Source: Cherax quadricarinatus (lineage: Eukaryota > Arthropoda > Malacostraca > Decapoda > Parastacidae). Taken from it: a stretch of 64,000 nt of DNA. This document shows positions 9,846 to 20,566 of the stretch, piece by piece; position 1 is the stretch's first letter, and every line of letters begins with the position of its first letter. The notes beneath the pieces were generated by a model. It was given only the letters and a program-made list of their open reading frames with translations. It was not told the DNA's origin and searched no databases. The stretch lies in NCBI RefSeq assembly GCF_038502225.1, contig NC_091293.1:12673439-12737438 (forward strand). The letters are read 5' to 3'. Both the position numbers and the translations under genes were made by a program.

Positions 9846-10185
9846 AACGGTGCTACAGCAGCAGCAGCAATTGACTGTGCTACAGCAGCAGCAGCTGATG
9901 GTGCTACAGCAGCAGCAGCTGACAGTGCTACAGCAGCAGCAGCAGCTGATGGTGCTACAGCAGCAGCAGCAGCAGCTGACGGTGCTACAGCAGCAGCAGC
10001 AGCTGACGGTGCTACAGCAGCAGCACCAGCTGACGGTGCTGCAGCAGCAGCTGACGGTGATGCAGCAGCAGCTGACAGTGCTACAGCAGCAGCAGCTGAC
10101 GGCGCTACAGCAGCAGCTGACGGCGCTACAGCAGCAGCTGGCGGTGCTACAGCAGGAGAAGCAGCAGCTGACCGTGGTACGATAG
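9846..10185. repeat. CAG-rich minisatellite inside the Tigger element
   Basis: Sixteen or so irregular units of (CAG)2-5 followed by CTGACGGTGCTA. All length changes are multiples of three, so a frame of 111 codons (LTVLQQQQ type) stays open, but there is no gene context. It is probably a replication-slippage product. Confidence 0.85.
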
Positions 10186-10533
10186 TATTTTGATAATATT
10201 TCTCACCCTTTTTACCACAGGGTTGGCACTAGAAGCTTTCTTTGGGCTCATGGTTGCTTATTTAGCAGTTACAAGCACTAAAAACACTGGAATAATACAG
10301 AATATTCCGAATGTATGCTTGGGAGCGACCTCTCTGGCTTGTAAACATTGGCACACTAACTGAAGGCAGGCCAGCTGAGGCGCGCTCAGGCAGACAGACA
10401 TGTGGATGCATACCGGATGAATGCTGTAGGTAGAGTTTTTCAACGTACGTCGGGGTCAAATTTTTACACTGAAAAACATTGTAGGTCGGTTTTAACGTAG
10501 GTTTGGGACATAATACATCGGGGGTCCACTGTA

Positions 10534-10968
10534 TTTTGTTATTGTATTTCAGGCTGAGTCTTACATTGTGTGGAGAGATGTATAAGCACAAACACCCTCG
10601 AGCTTTTTGATCTGTAGTCCTACTTTGCTGTTATTGAAGTTATTGCAGTCTTGCATTTCTTTGAATCTAAAATTCCTCAGGGAAGATTATATATTTAGTT
10701 GTCTTAATTTCTTTTTAGTATGGTAACATTTGTATGTTCCTTCTCCATCATATAGCTTACTGATATCATTTTGAGAGGTCTTCTTTTATATACATTACTT
10801 TGCTGTGTGTTCTTCATGGTTGCCCGGTATATATAAATAATGGTCAACATTTGTTTTCTGGCCAGTGATATTACACTTATTTTAGGGTAAGTTAGTGGTG
10901 CTGATTCTGAATGTCATCAGTTTTGCTTGATTGGCTCTAGTTTTTCATAAATTTGTTATCCCATTGAA
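10534..10968. other. Intron 1, no feature recognised
   Basis: AT-rich intronic sequence between the Tigger element and the next short RTE-derived element. Confidence 0.5.
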
Positions 10969-10981
10969 AAACATAAAAGAT

Positions 10982-11448
10982 CGTCTTTCAACAAACCAGC
11001 CATATCCCACCAAGGCAGGGTGGCCCAAAAAGAAAAACAAAAGTTTCTCTTTTTAAATTTAGTAATTTATACAGGAGAAGGGGTTACTAGCCCCTTGCTC
11101 CCGGCATTTTAGTCGCCTCTTACAACACACATGGCTTACGGAGGAAGAATTCTGTTCCACTTCCCCATGGAGATAAGAGGAAATAAATAAGAATAAGAAC
11201 TAGAAAGAAAAGAGCAGAAAACCCAGAGGGGTGTGTGCATATATATGCTTGTACATGTATGTGTAGTGTGACCTAAGTGTAAGTAGAAGTAGCAAGACGT
11301 ACCTGAAATCTTGCATGTTTGAGACAGAAAAAAGGACACCAGCAATCCTACCATCATGTAAAACAATTACAGGCTTTCGTTTTACACTCACTTGGCAGGA
11401 TGGTAGTACATCCCTGGGCGGTTGCTGTCTACCAACCTACTACCTAGG
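10982..11448 (-). mobile_element. Short RTE-derived element, copy 2 (minus)
   Basis: A 467-base element with a perfect 13-base TSD AAACATAAAAGAT (10969-10981 and 11449-11461). On the minus strand it starts CCTAGGTAGTAGGTTGGTAG and ends GGTTTGTTGAAAGACG. Same two-part structure and nearly the same length as copy 1, so these are full-length units and not random truncations. Confidence 0.85.
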
Positions 11449-11461
11449 AAACATAAAAGAT

Positions 11462-11884
11462 GTGAAAAGTATATTGATCAGGTGGGGCTAACTTCCAAAT
11501 AGCATTGAAATTATTTTTTAGATCGTGCAAAAGTCAAATCATGTAATGCATACTAGCACTTCATTCTATATAATAACAGATTAACATAGCTAAATAATTC
11601 AAATACCACTAATTACTGCATATTAATATGTTGTTTTTATGAATATTCTTCTATGTTGGTCATCAGCACAGTCCTTTGGAGGCTTCAGCAATAGTCTGCC
11701 ATTATGTGCACGTCTTATTGACCTCTACCCTTGTGGCTTAGCGCTTCTTTTTGATTATAATAATATAATAATAATTATTGCCCTCTATGCCTTTCCTCCA
11801 TCACCTTTATATCTTGATAGACCCTCTTCCCTTGTTCCTCACTGACCTCATCAAGATTGAGATTGTGGAAATTTGTCTAGGTGA
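11462..11884. other. Intron 1 with an I-like LINE 3' tail
   Basis: Mostly unassigned. At 11731-11785 the sequence CCTTGTGGCTTAGCGCTTCT, then TTTTTGATTATAATAAT and a (TAA/AAT)n run, matches the 3' end of the I-like LINE at 63772-63810. Confidence 0.6.
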
Positions 11885-13230
11885 CTAGAGAAAGTGCAAA
11901 TGTATGTTCATAAAGCCTGTCGGCATGTTTTGCACCAGTTCTTCTTCATTGTCTGCTCTGTGATTGGCCAAGAAGTTCCTGACAACTGACACATGACAGC
12001 ACCATGCACATACTATAACACTATTTGCACTTTTTGTGAAATTAGAATCCTTGATAAGCTTTCAAATTTGAGGACCATCAAAGATTCTAGCTTTCAGTTT
12101 TTCCATACTTAGTCCAGGAAATGATTTACAAATGTTTTTGAAGCAACTGCCATCTTTGTCCAAGGTCTTAATGAACTGCTTCATTAGCCCAACTTGATGT
12201 GGAGTGGTAGCAGAATGTTATTCCTGTCAACCAATGGCTTGTTAATGATGTTGGCTGCACCTACAGTCATGTTTTCTCTTGAAGACCATTTCACTTTTGT
12301 TCAATGATCTGCCTTTGCCCTTCTGTCCCACTTGCCCAAGCAAGTTTACCATCTTCAGATCAACACAAATATACATCTTGTGCTCATGATAGCAAAGCTT
12401 CTGCAATACTATTTTGATATTTTTTTATTCTTAAGTTTTTCTGAGTGAGTAATTAGAAGAGATGCATTTTGGTTACCATTGTGCAATAAAACATTTCAAG
12501 CTTCTAATGGAGCTGTCCATAAACAGCTTCCAATCTCCTGGTCACTGTTCAAGTCCCATTCGAAGATGTTCAGGGATGTTATTGCAGTATACAAGTTCTT
12601 CGTCTTGGCTGAAGTAGCAAGAGTTCAGCCTCTCTTGTCTGATAAACTGTTACTTTAATGTCTTGTTGTGGACAGTTCTTGTTTTTTAGTCTGGATGATA
12701 AAAGTTCAGATGCTTACTTTGACAGACCGAGGTCATGTATCAGATCATTGAATTCCTCTTGGGAGAAGTGCTGGATGTTGAAATGCTTACTTCATATTCA
12801 CTTCCACTGCTGTCACCTGTGTTACATCCTAAACCCTGAGTTTCTTCAACATCTGACAACAGAAGATCAGATATTATTGTAAACACTGGTATGGAAATGT
12901 CTTAGCTGTGTGGCACAGGACTCCTATTCCCACTTGACTTTCTTGTATTGATTGAAGCTTTCACATTTAACATACAGAAATAACAATCATTGTGATGATT
13001 TTTCGGCTCTCTTCATACCATAGGCACACCTATGTTTTTCCTTTGCTTGTTTTTTCCACTGTGGTAAACATTTTACTCAGGTTTTGGAAACCATATTGGG
13101 AGCCCAAGATTTGTCTTGTTCTCCAAGCGCCACTCCAAAATAAGGAAGATAAGCCTGTGTTACAAAATCTGATTTTCCTTTGTTTTTGCAAAGACTGTTT
13201 GCCACAAATATAGAAAAATGCATTGGGATT
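11885..13230 (-). pseudogene. Decayed copy of an unnamed invertebrate gene family
   Basis: Read on the minus strand, short blocks appear in order: near 13130 YFGVALGEQDKSWAP and an RCAYGMKRAE-like block; near 12860-12600 pieces around PEHLRMGLEQ; near 12540 WKLFMDSSIRSLKCF; near 12200 IGLMKQFIKTLDKDGSCFK; near 12080 GPQIRKLIKDSNF and VVRNFLANHRADNEEELVQN. I remember this order of motifs from large sets of uncharacterised predicted proteins in arthropod and cnidarian genomes, often present in many copies. Frameshifts and stops separate every block, so this copy is dead. Whether the family is a transposon or a host gene family I cannot tell. Not related to the surrounding host gene. Confidence 0.6.
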
Positions 13231-13718
13231 GTTTAAGCAGACTTTTTGTGAACTCGTGTTTATCTGGAAAAAATAACAAAATGAAGGTTACAATATTGTC
13301 ACATGGTCATTATTGATACAACTCCTTTTTACTAAATATTAAATTATTTAAAAATAAAATATTAATTTTTATTAAAACTATCTGTATTGTCACTACATAT
13401 GCATATACATGCGTTATGGCGAAGTTTCCTGTTAATTAAGAATAGGTGTGCAATATCTCACAAACTAGAGCCAATTTGAAAAACCTATTGCCATTTTCAA
13501 ATTCAGCAGCCCCAAAATACCCTAAATACCTCCAGATATCTTTGGCAACTTAATTTTGTTTTATTGAATGTGGTATAAGAGGGGAGGGAGTTCAGCAGTA
13601 CAGCACTGTAGTAGAATGCAATTGTTGTGGGATTGGTGTGACTTGGAAATTAAGGCCAGCAAGTTTTGTTTCATCTGTTGCAATCAACAAAAAATATAAT
13701 TATACTTTTACATAAAGT
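13231..13718. other. Intron 1, no feature recognised
   Basis: AT-rich, no repeat boundary or coding feature seen. Confidence 0.5.
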
Positions 13719-14645
13719 GAATACAGGAAAGAGTAAGGTTATGAGGATAACAAAAAGATTAGGTGATGAAAGATTGGATATCAGATTGGAGGGAGAGAGT
13801 ATGGAGGAGGTGAATGTATTCAGATATTTGGGAGTGGACATGTCAGCGGATGGGTCTATGAAAGATGAGGCGAATCATAGAATTGATGAGGGGAAAAGGG
13901 TGAGTGGTGCACTTAGGAGTCTGTGGAGACAAAGAACTTTGTCCTTGGAGGCAAAGAGGGGAATGTGTGAGAGTATAGTTTTACCAACGCTCTTATATGG
14001 GTGTGAAGCATGGGTGATGAATGTTGCAGCGAGGAGAAGGCTGGAGGCAGTGGAGATGTCATGTCTGAGGGCAATGTGTGGTGTGAATATAATGCAGAGA
14101 ATTCGTAGTTTGGAAGTTAGGAGGAGATGCGGGATTACCAAAACTGTTGTCCAGAGGGCTGAGGAAGGGTTGTTGAGGTGGTTCGGACATGTAGAGAGAA
14201 TGGAGCGAAACAGTGACTTCAAGAGTGTATCAGTCTGTAGTGGAAGGAAGGCGGGGTAGGGGTCAGCCTAGGAAAGGTTGGAGGGAGGGGGTAAAGGAGG
14301 TTTTGTGTGCGAGGGGCTTGGACTTCCAGCAGGCATGCGTGAGCGTGTTTGATAGGAGTGAATGGAGACAAATGGTTTTTAATACTTGACGTGCTGTTGG
14401 AGTGTGAACAAAGTAACATTTATGAAGAGGTTCAGGGAAACCGGCAGGCCGGACTTGAGTCCTGGTGATGGGAAGTACAGTGCCTGCACTCTGAAGGAAG
14501 GGTGTTAATGTTACAGTTTAAAAACTGTAGTGTAAAGCACCCTTTTGGCAAGACAGTGATGGAGTGAATGATGGTGAAAGTTTTTCTTTTTCGGGCCACC
14601 CTGCCTTGGTGGGAATCGGCCAGTGTGATAATAAAAAAAAAAAAT
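13719..14645 (+). mobile_element. 5'-truncated RTE-A LINE copy
   Basis: Starts abruptly at GTGAATACAGGAAAGAG (within RT) and runs through the 3' UTR and CCCTGCCTTGGTGGGA tail to poly(A). Very close to the full-length copy at 17414-22062, so a recent relative. It abuts an older RTE piece on the right, so it probably inserted into or next to that copy. Confidence 0.85.
13720..14387 (+). pseudogene. RTE-A reverse transcriptase C-terminus
   Basis: Open from the truncated start through GKSKVMRITKRLGDERLD, VFRYLGVDMSADGS, LLYGCEAWVMNVAARRRL and GLLRWFGHVERMERN. Loss of a few bases near 14213 (the AGAATG of other copies is missing) shifts the frame, ending the frame at 14259. In the other frame the end reads on to the usual stop near 14387. 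Catalytic RT motifs lie upstream of the truncation. Confidence 0.8.
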
Positions 14646-15062
14646 AAGGAGGTTATAGGAGGAAAGGTTATTGAGGTGGACACTTAGAGAGGACAGATCA
14701 AAATAAGATAAAAGGACATGTAAATCTAGGAGGGAGGGGTAAGGTTTGTCCCAGGAAAGGTTGCGAAATGGGTAAAGGAGGTTTTAAGTGCTAGGGGCTT
14801 GGATATCCAATAGACTTGTGCAAAAGCATTGGATTGGAGTGAAGCAAATGGTTTTTAACTTTTAGGGTGTGAGTAGGGTAACATTTATGAATAGATTTCG
14901 GGAAGCTGGTTAGCCTGACTAGCCTTGAAGGTGGGAGGTACAGTGCCTGCACTCTGAAGGAGAGGTGAGGAGGGCAATCTGAACTGTGATGTCAGTGAAT
15001 TTCTGGGAAGACAGCAATTGAATCGGTGAAAGTTGATGCTTTTCCTTTTTTCTTTTATAAGG
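14646..15062 (+). repeat. Old RTE-like C-terminus and 3' UTR
   Basis: GGTTATTGAGGTGGACACTT (the LLRW block), AAAGGAGGTTTTAAGTGC, GTAACATTTATGAATAG and CTGGGAAGACAGCAATTGAA line up with the 3' part of RTE-like copies. Strongly diverged. Confidence 0.7.
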
Positions 15063-15497
15063 GGAAACAGTCAGTATGTTAAAAGAAAATTATTATAAGT
15101 TTCTCTGTGTCAAAAATGAAAATTTATTTGAATCCAGTTACAGTTCAGGATTTGTCATACACTTGAAAGTGCCATACAGTGCAACACAAGGGCAATTGTT
15201 ATTGTTACTGGCACAATTTTCATATTCAGAACATTACCTGTGCTGTGTGTTTATTTGGCTTCGTCACCCATAGAAGTTCTTGCAAAATACATTATACCAA
15301 AATAAAAAAAAACTTAAGACTGTGTGCAGTGTCATCCCTATTGATGTGGTTATTGGTAGTTATTTCTACAGTAGTTTGGCTCAGGAAATAGTAACAATAA
15401 ATGACATTACTCTACAGACCACAACAGATGATCATGTGATTTTTGGGCCACTTCCTGGCATAATGAAGTATACAAGTAATATTTCAACCTTAATAAT
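15063..15497. other. Intron 1, no feature recognised
   Basis: Overlapping open frames (15076-15546) have no recognisable domain and continue into the next LINE copy. Confidence 0.45.
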
Positions 15498-16648
15498 GAG
15501 GTTTAGGTTAGAGTATGTAGGAAAGAGGGAGATTATTGCTCAGTAAAAGTAGGCCTTTAGACAGGAATGCATGATGTCACCATGGTGGTTAAATATTTTA
15601 ATGATGGGGTTGTAAGAGAAGTGAATGTTCAGGTGTTGGCAAGAGCTGTGGGATCAAAAGATAAAGAATCTATCACAGTGAGAGTTGTCACTGTTGCTGA
15701 TGACACTGTGCTTTTGGGAGACTGAAGAGAAGTTGCAGAAGTTGGTGGATGAATTTGGTAGGGTATGTAAAAGAAGGAAATTAAAAGTGAACATAGGAAA
15801 GAGTAAGGTGATGAGGATAAAATATTTAGGTAATGAAAGCTTGGATATCAGATTGGAGGGAGGGGGCGTGGAGGAAGTGAATGTATACAGATATTTGGGA
15901 GTGGACTTTGTCAGCAGATGGGTCTATGAAAGATGAGGTTAACCATAGAATTGATGAGGGAAAAAGGTGAGTGGTGCACTGAGGATTCTGTGGAGGCAAA
16001 GAATATTATCCATGGAAGCAGAGAGAGGAATGTAGGAGAGTATAGTGATACCAGTGCTTTTATACGGGTGTGAAGCGTGGGTGGTGAATGTTTCAACAAA
16101 AAGGCTGGAGGCAGTGGAGGTGTTGTGTCTGAGGCCAATGTTTGGTGTGGATATTATGCAAAAAAATCTATAGCTTGGACATTAGGAGGAGGGATTGTTT
16201 GAGATGGTTTGGATATTTATAGAGGATGGAACATAATAGAATGACTTGGAGGCTGTATAAATCTATAGTGGGGGGTAGGAGTCATCGTAGGAGGGAGGGG
16301 GCAAAGGAGGTTTTGTGTGTGAGGGGCTTAAACTTTCAGCAAGTGTGTATGAGTGTATTAGATAAAGTGGAGGCAAATGTTTTTTATGAATTGATGTGCT
16401 GTTAGTGCATTAGGAAAGTAACATTTATGAAGGGATTCAGGGAAACTGGTTAGCCAGACTTGAGTCCTGGAGGTAGGAAATACAGTGCTTGCGCTTTATA
16501 GGAGAGGCGTTGATATGTTGCAGTTTTTTAACAGTAGTGTTAGCATGCTTTTGGCAAGACAGTAATGGAGTGAGTGATGGTGAAAGCATTTTTTTTTTTT
16601 TTTTTTTTTTTTGAGTCAGTGGGGAAATGGCTGGTGTGTTAATAAGAA
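15498..16648 (+). pseudogene. Old RTE-like LINE copy, RT middle to 3' tail
   Basis: Begins near RLEYVGKRE, continues with a motif B block (bases 15551-15590), an altered motif C region near 15690 (VADDTVLLGD in pieces), KLQKLVDEFGRVCKRRKLK, YRYLGVDF, a diverged C-terminus, then the 3' UTR (16390-16560) and a T-rich run plus GGGGAAATGGCTGGTGTG. Frameshifts every 100-200 bases. Intermediate in similarity between RTE-A and the older copies. Confidence 0.8.
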
Positions 16649-16985
16649 AATTCTAAAATATAATTTTGTAAGTTGTGTATGGTGCATCAGTATTGTCACT
16701 GTTGGTAGCAATTAAGAAAATTTTGAAAAGTGTGGTAACATAGGTAAGTCATCATTGATCCTGTTCCATCACTAATCTGGCACTAATTTCAGCTAGTGTG
16801 TGTATTGATAGGTTAATTCAGTTGACAGGTGAACTGCTAAAACGGTCTAGAGTAACAGTTTTACAAATGAACAAGAAATAATGAACATTTACATGCCAGA
16901 TTAGTGATGATCACCCTGTACTCTTGTTTTGTTTTCTTTGCTTATGTGCCCAACATTTTGATCTAAATTTAAATTAATAAATATA
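16649..16985. other. Intron 1, no feature recognised
   Basis: No coding or repeat feature supported. Confidence 0.5.
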
Positions 16986-17178
16986 AAGAGATTCTTGAAT
17001 CCTGGAAATGGGAAGTATAATGCCTGCACTTTAAAGAAGGTGTTTGAGGTATTGGCAGTTTGGAGGGACTTCTAAACTGTCGCATCTGAGCGCCTCGGTT
17101 CTCAGATACGACAGTTTTTCTTTCTTTTTGGATCACCCTTCTTCGGTGGGAAACAGCTGATGTGTTGAAAAAGATATA
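16986..17178 (+). repeat. RTE-B 3' UTR and tail fragment
   Basis: AATCCTGGAAATGGGAAGTA, GGCAGTTTGGAGGGA and the tail TTCTTCGGTGGGAAACAGC, ending GTTGAAAAAG, match the 3' end of the copy at 22185-23217. Confidence 0.75.
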
Positions 17179-17663
17179 TATAAAAAAGATTTACTTTTTT
17201 GGATATTTTATTTTTTACTGCACATCTGTATTCCAAGGTAAAGTGACAAAATGGAAGTGCTGTGTTCACTATCATTCAGTAGCTGTACTTGCATATAAGC
17301 GAGTACAGCTATTGAATTGGTGAATGTAGTGTTCACAATTCAAGTAACCTTCCAAATTGCATTATCTCCACCCATTCTTCAGACTGCAGGCACTACTCTC
17401 CACCTCCAGATATTTTTTTTTTTATCACACTGGCAGATTCCCACCAAGGCAGGGTGGCCCGAAAAAGAAAAACTTTCACCATCATTCACTCCATCACTGT
17501 CTTGCCAGAAGGGTGCTCTACACTACAGTTTTTAAACTGCAACATTTACACCCCTCCTTCAGAGTGCAGGCACTGTACTTCCCATCTCCAGGACTCGAGT
17601 CCGGCCTGCCGGTTTCCCTGAACCCCTTCATAAATGTTACTTTGCTCACACTCCAACAGCACG

Positions 17664-19283
17664 TCAAGTATTAAAAACCATTTGTCTCCATTCACTCCTA
17701 TCAAACACGCTCACACATGCCTGCTGGAAGTCCAAGCCCCTCGCACACAAAACCTCCTTTACCCCCTCTCTCCTCCAACCTTTCCTAGGCCGACCCCTAC
17801 CCCGCCTTCCTTCCACTACAGACTGATACACTCTTGAAGTCATTCTGTTTCTCTCCATTCTCTCTACATGTCCGAACCACCTCAACAACCCTTCCTCAGC
17901 CCTCTGGACAACAGTTTTGGTAATCCCGCACCTCCTCCTAACTTCCAAACTACGAATTCTCTGCATTATATTCACACCACACATTGCCCTCAGACATGAC
18001 ATCTCCACTGCCTCCAGCCTTCTCCTCGCTGCAACATTCATCACCCATGCTTCACACCCATATAAGAGTGTTGGTAAAACTATACTCTCATACATTCCCC
18101 TCTTTGCCTCCAAGGACAAAGTTCTTTGTCTCCACAGACTCCTAAGTGCACCACTCACTCTTTTCCCCTCATCAATTCTATGATTCACCTCATCTTTCAT
18201 AGACCCATCCGCTGACACGTCCACTCCCAAATATCTGAATACATTCACCTCCTCCATACTCTCTCCCTCCAATCTGATATTCAATCTTTCATCACCTAAT
18301 CTTTTTGTTATCCTCATAACCTTACTCTTTCCTGTATTCACCTTTAATTTTCTTCTCTTGCACACCCTACCAAATTCATCCACCAATCTCTGCAACTTCT
18401 CTTCAGAATCTCCCAAGAGCACAGTGTCATCAGCAAAGAGCAGCTGTGACAACTCCCACTTTGTGTGTGATTCTTTATCTTTTAACTCCACGCCTCTTGC
18501 CAAGACCCTCGCATTTACTTCTCTTACAACCCCATCTATAAATATATTAAACAACCACGGTGACATCACACATCCTTGTCTAAGGCCTACTTTTACTGGG
18601 AAATAATTTCCCTCTTTCCTACATACTCTAACTTGAGCCTCGCTATCCTCGTAAAAACTCTTCACTGCTTTCAGTAACCTACCTCCTACACCATACACTT
18701 GCAACATCTGCCACATTGCCCCCCTATCCACCCTGTCATATGCCTTTTCCAAATCCATAAATGCCACAAAGACCTCTTTAGCCTTATCTAAATACTGTTC
18801 ACTTATATGTTTCACTGTAAACACCAGGTCCACACACCCCCTACCTTTCCTAAAGCCTCCTTGTTCATCTGCTATCCTATTCTCTGTCTTACTCTTAATT
18901 CTTTCAATAATAACTCTACCATACACTTTACCAGGTATACTCAGCAGACTTATCCCCCTATAATTTTTGCACTCTCTTTTATCCCCTTTGCCTTTATACA
19001 AAGGAACTATGCATGCTCTCTGCCAATCCCTAGGTACCTTACCCTCTTCCATACATTTATTAAATAATTGCACCAACCACTCCAAAACTATATCCCCACC
19101 TGCTTTTAACATTTCTATCTTTATCCCATCAATCCCGGCTGCCTTACCCCCTTTCATTTTACCTACTGCCTCACGAACTTCCCCCACACTCACAACTGGC
19201 TCTTCCTCACTCCTACAAGATGTTATTCCTCCTTGTCTTATACACGAAATCACAGCTTCCCTATCTTCATCAACATTTAACAA
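17664..19283 (-). CDS. RTE-A reverse transcriptase and C-terminal domain
   Basis: 539 open codons, the best preserved RTE-A coding stretch. RT blocks in order: GGKAAGIDGIKIEMLKAG (about residues 43-60), NYRGISLLSIPGKVYGR (about 113), AFMDLEKAYDRVDRG (motif A, catalytic Asp), GLRQGCVMSPWLFNIFIDG (motif B), QLLFADDTVLLGDS (motif C, FADD), then FRYLGVDVSADGS, LLYGCEAWV and the basic GRGRPRKG tail ending FNT. All RT catalytic residues are present. It would copy LINE RNA at a nicked chromosomal target, but the endonuclease is in a separate, shifted frame. The nested and truncated copies at 1787 and 13719 are its close relatives. Confidence 0.85.
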   Translation of the reverse strand: MLNVDEDREAVISCIRQGGITSCRSEEEPVVSVGEVREAVGKMKGGKAAGIDGIKIEMLKAGGDIVLEWLVQLFNKCMEEGKVPRDWQRACIVPLYKGKGDKRECKNYRGISLLSIPGKVYGRVIIERIKSKTENRIADEQGGFRKGRGCVDLVFTVKHISEQYLDKAKEVFVAFMDLEKAYDRVDRGAMWQMLQVYGVGGRLLKAVKSFYEDSEAQVRVCRKEGNYFPVKVGLRQGCVMSPWLFNIFIDGVVREVNARVLARGVELKDKESHTKWELSQLLFADDTVLLGDSEEKLQRLVDEFGRVCKRRKLKVNTGKSKVMRITKRLGDERLNIRLEGESMEEVNVFRYLGVDVSADGSMKDEVNHRIDEGKRVSGALRSLWRQRTLSLEAKRGMYESIVLPTLLYGCEAWVMNVAARRRLEAVEMSCLRAMCGVNIMQRIRSLEVRRRCGITKTVVQRAEEGLLRWFGHVERMERNRMTSRVYQSVVEGRRGRGRPRKGWRREGVKEVLCARGLDFQQACVSVFDRSEWRQMVFNT

Positions 19284-19301
19284 TTCCTCAAAATATTCCC
19301 T

Positions 19302-19797
19302 CTATCTTCCCAATACCTCTAACTCTCCATTTAATAACTCTCCTCTCCTATTTTTAACTGACAAATCCATTTGTTCTCTAGGCTTCCTTAACTTGTTAAT
19401 CTCACTCCAAAACTTTTTCTTATTTTCAACAAAATTTGTTGATAACATCTCACCCACTCTCTCATTTGCTCTCTTTTTACATTGCTTCACCACTCTCTTA
19501 ACCTCTCTCTTTTTCTCCATATACTCTTCCTTCCTTGCATCACTTCTACTTTGTAAAAACTTCTCATATGCTAACTTTTTCTCCCTTTACATCATCATTC
19601 CACCAATCGCTCCTCTTCCCTCCTGCACCCACTTTCCTGTAACCACAAACTTCTGCTGAAAACTCTAACACTACATTTTTAAACCTACCCCATACCTCTT
19701 CGACCCCATTGCCTATGCTCTCATTAGCCCATCTATCCTCCAATAGCTGTTTATATCTTACCCCAACTGCCTCCTCTTTTAGTTTATAAACCTTCAC
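19302..19797 (-). pseudogene. RTE-A linker between endonuclease and RT
   Basis: Two short open frames (19564-19797 and 19302-19520) out of frame with each other and with the RT. They encode VYKLKEEAVGVRYKQLLEDR and a Lys-rich helical stretch (EKKREVKRVVKQCKKRANER). No enzymatic motif. In an intact copy this joins endonuclease and RT in one polyprotein. Confidence 0.8.
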
Positions 19798-19837
19798 CTC
19801 TCTCTTCCCTGATGCTTCTATTCTCCTTGTATCCCAT

Positions 19838-20566
19838 CTACCTTTTACTCTGTGTAGCTACAACTAGAAAGTGATCTGATATATCTGTGGCCCCTCTATA
19901 AACATGTACATCCTGAAGTCTACTCAACAGTCTTTTATCTACCAATACATAATCCAACAAACTACTGTCATTTTGCCCTACATCATATCTTGTATACTTA
20001 TTTATCCTCTTTTTCTTAAAATATGTATTACCTATAACTAAACCCCTTTCTATACAAAGTTCAATCAAAGGGCTCCCATTATCATTTACACCTGGCACCC
20101 CAAACTTACCTACCACACCCTCTCTAAAAGTTTCTCCTACTTTAGCATTCAGGTCCCCTACCACAATTACTCTCTCACTTGGTTCAAAGGCTCCTATACA
20201 TTCACTTAACATCTCCCAAAATCTCTCTCTCTCCTCTACATTCCTCTCTTCTCCAGGTGCATACACGCTTATTATGACCCACTTTTCGCATCCAACCTTT
20301 TCTTTAATCCACATAATTCTTGAATTTACACATTTATATTCTCTTTTCTCCTTCCATAACTGATCATTCAACATTACTGCTACCCCTTCCTTTGCTCTAA
20401 CTCTCTCAGATACTCCAGATTTAATCCCATTTATTTCCCCCCACCGAAACTCCCCTACCCCCTTCAGCTTTGTTTCGCTTAGGGCCAGGACATCCAACTT
20501 CTTTTCATTCATAACATCAGCAATCATCTGTTTCTTGTCATCCGCACTACATCCACGCACATTTAA
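19838..20566 (-). pseudogene. RTE-A APE-type endonuclease
   Basis: Reads LNVRGCSADDKKQM, LDVLALSETKLKG (catalytic Glu in SETK), VISVYAPGEERN, VIVVGDLNAKVG (GDLNA motif), NDSSLLDYVLVDKR and TDISDHFLVVA (terminal SDH), which is a complete APE-like endonuclease order. It makes the first nick for target-primed reverse transcription. The initiator side is cut by the MITE: the preceding codons (TGM) lie at 21645-21656, so the start codon is separated from the domain by 1078 bases. The frame ends at 19838, short of the linker. Confidence 0.85.

Larger units (their letters stand above)
9273..10531 (-). mobile_element. Tigger/pogo-like DNA transposon, degenerate
   Basis: Bounded by TA duplications (9271-9272, 10532-10533). 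Left end CAATGGTCTCCTGACCTAC; right end, read on minus, CAGTGGACCCCCGATGTA; these form diverged inverted repeats of the CAGTGGxxCC type known from Tigger elements. It contains a transposase remnant on the minus strand, a SINE fragment and a CAG-rich minisatellite. Length 1259. Non-autonomous. Confidence 0.75.

Noticed and set aside
9850..10185. A polyglutamine host protein
   Set aside because: No splice context, no start context, lies within a TA-flanked Tigger element and consists only of minisatellite units.
17357..19659. Several plus-strand frames, Pro/Ser/Leu rich
   Set aside because: Antisense shadows of the RTE-A reverse transcriptase.
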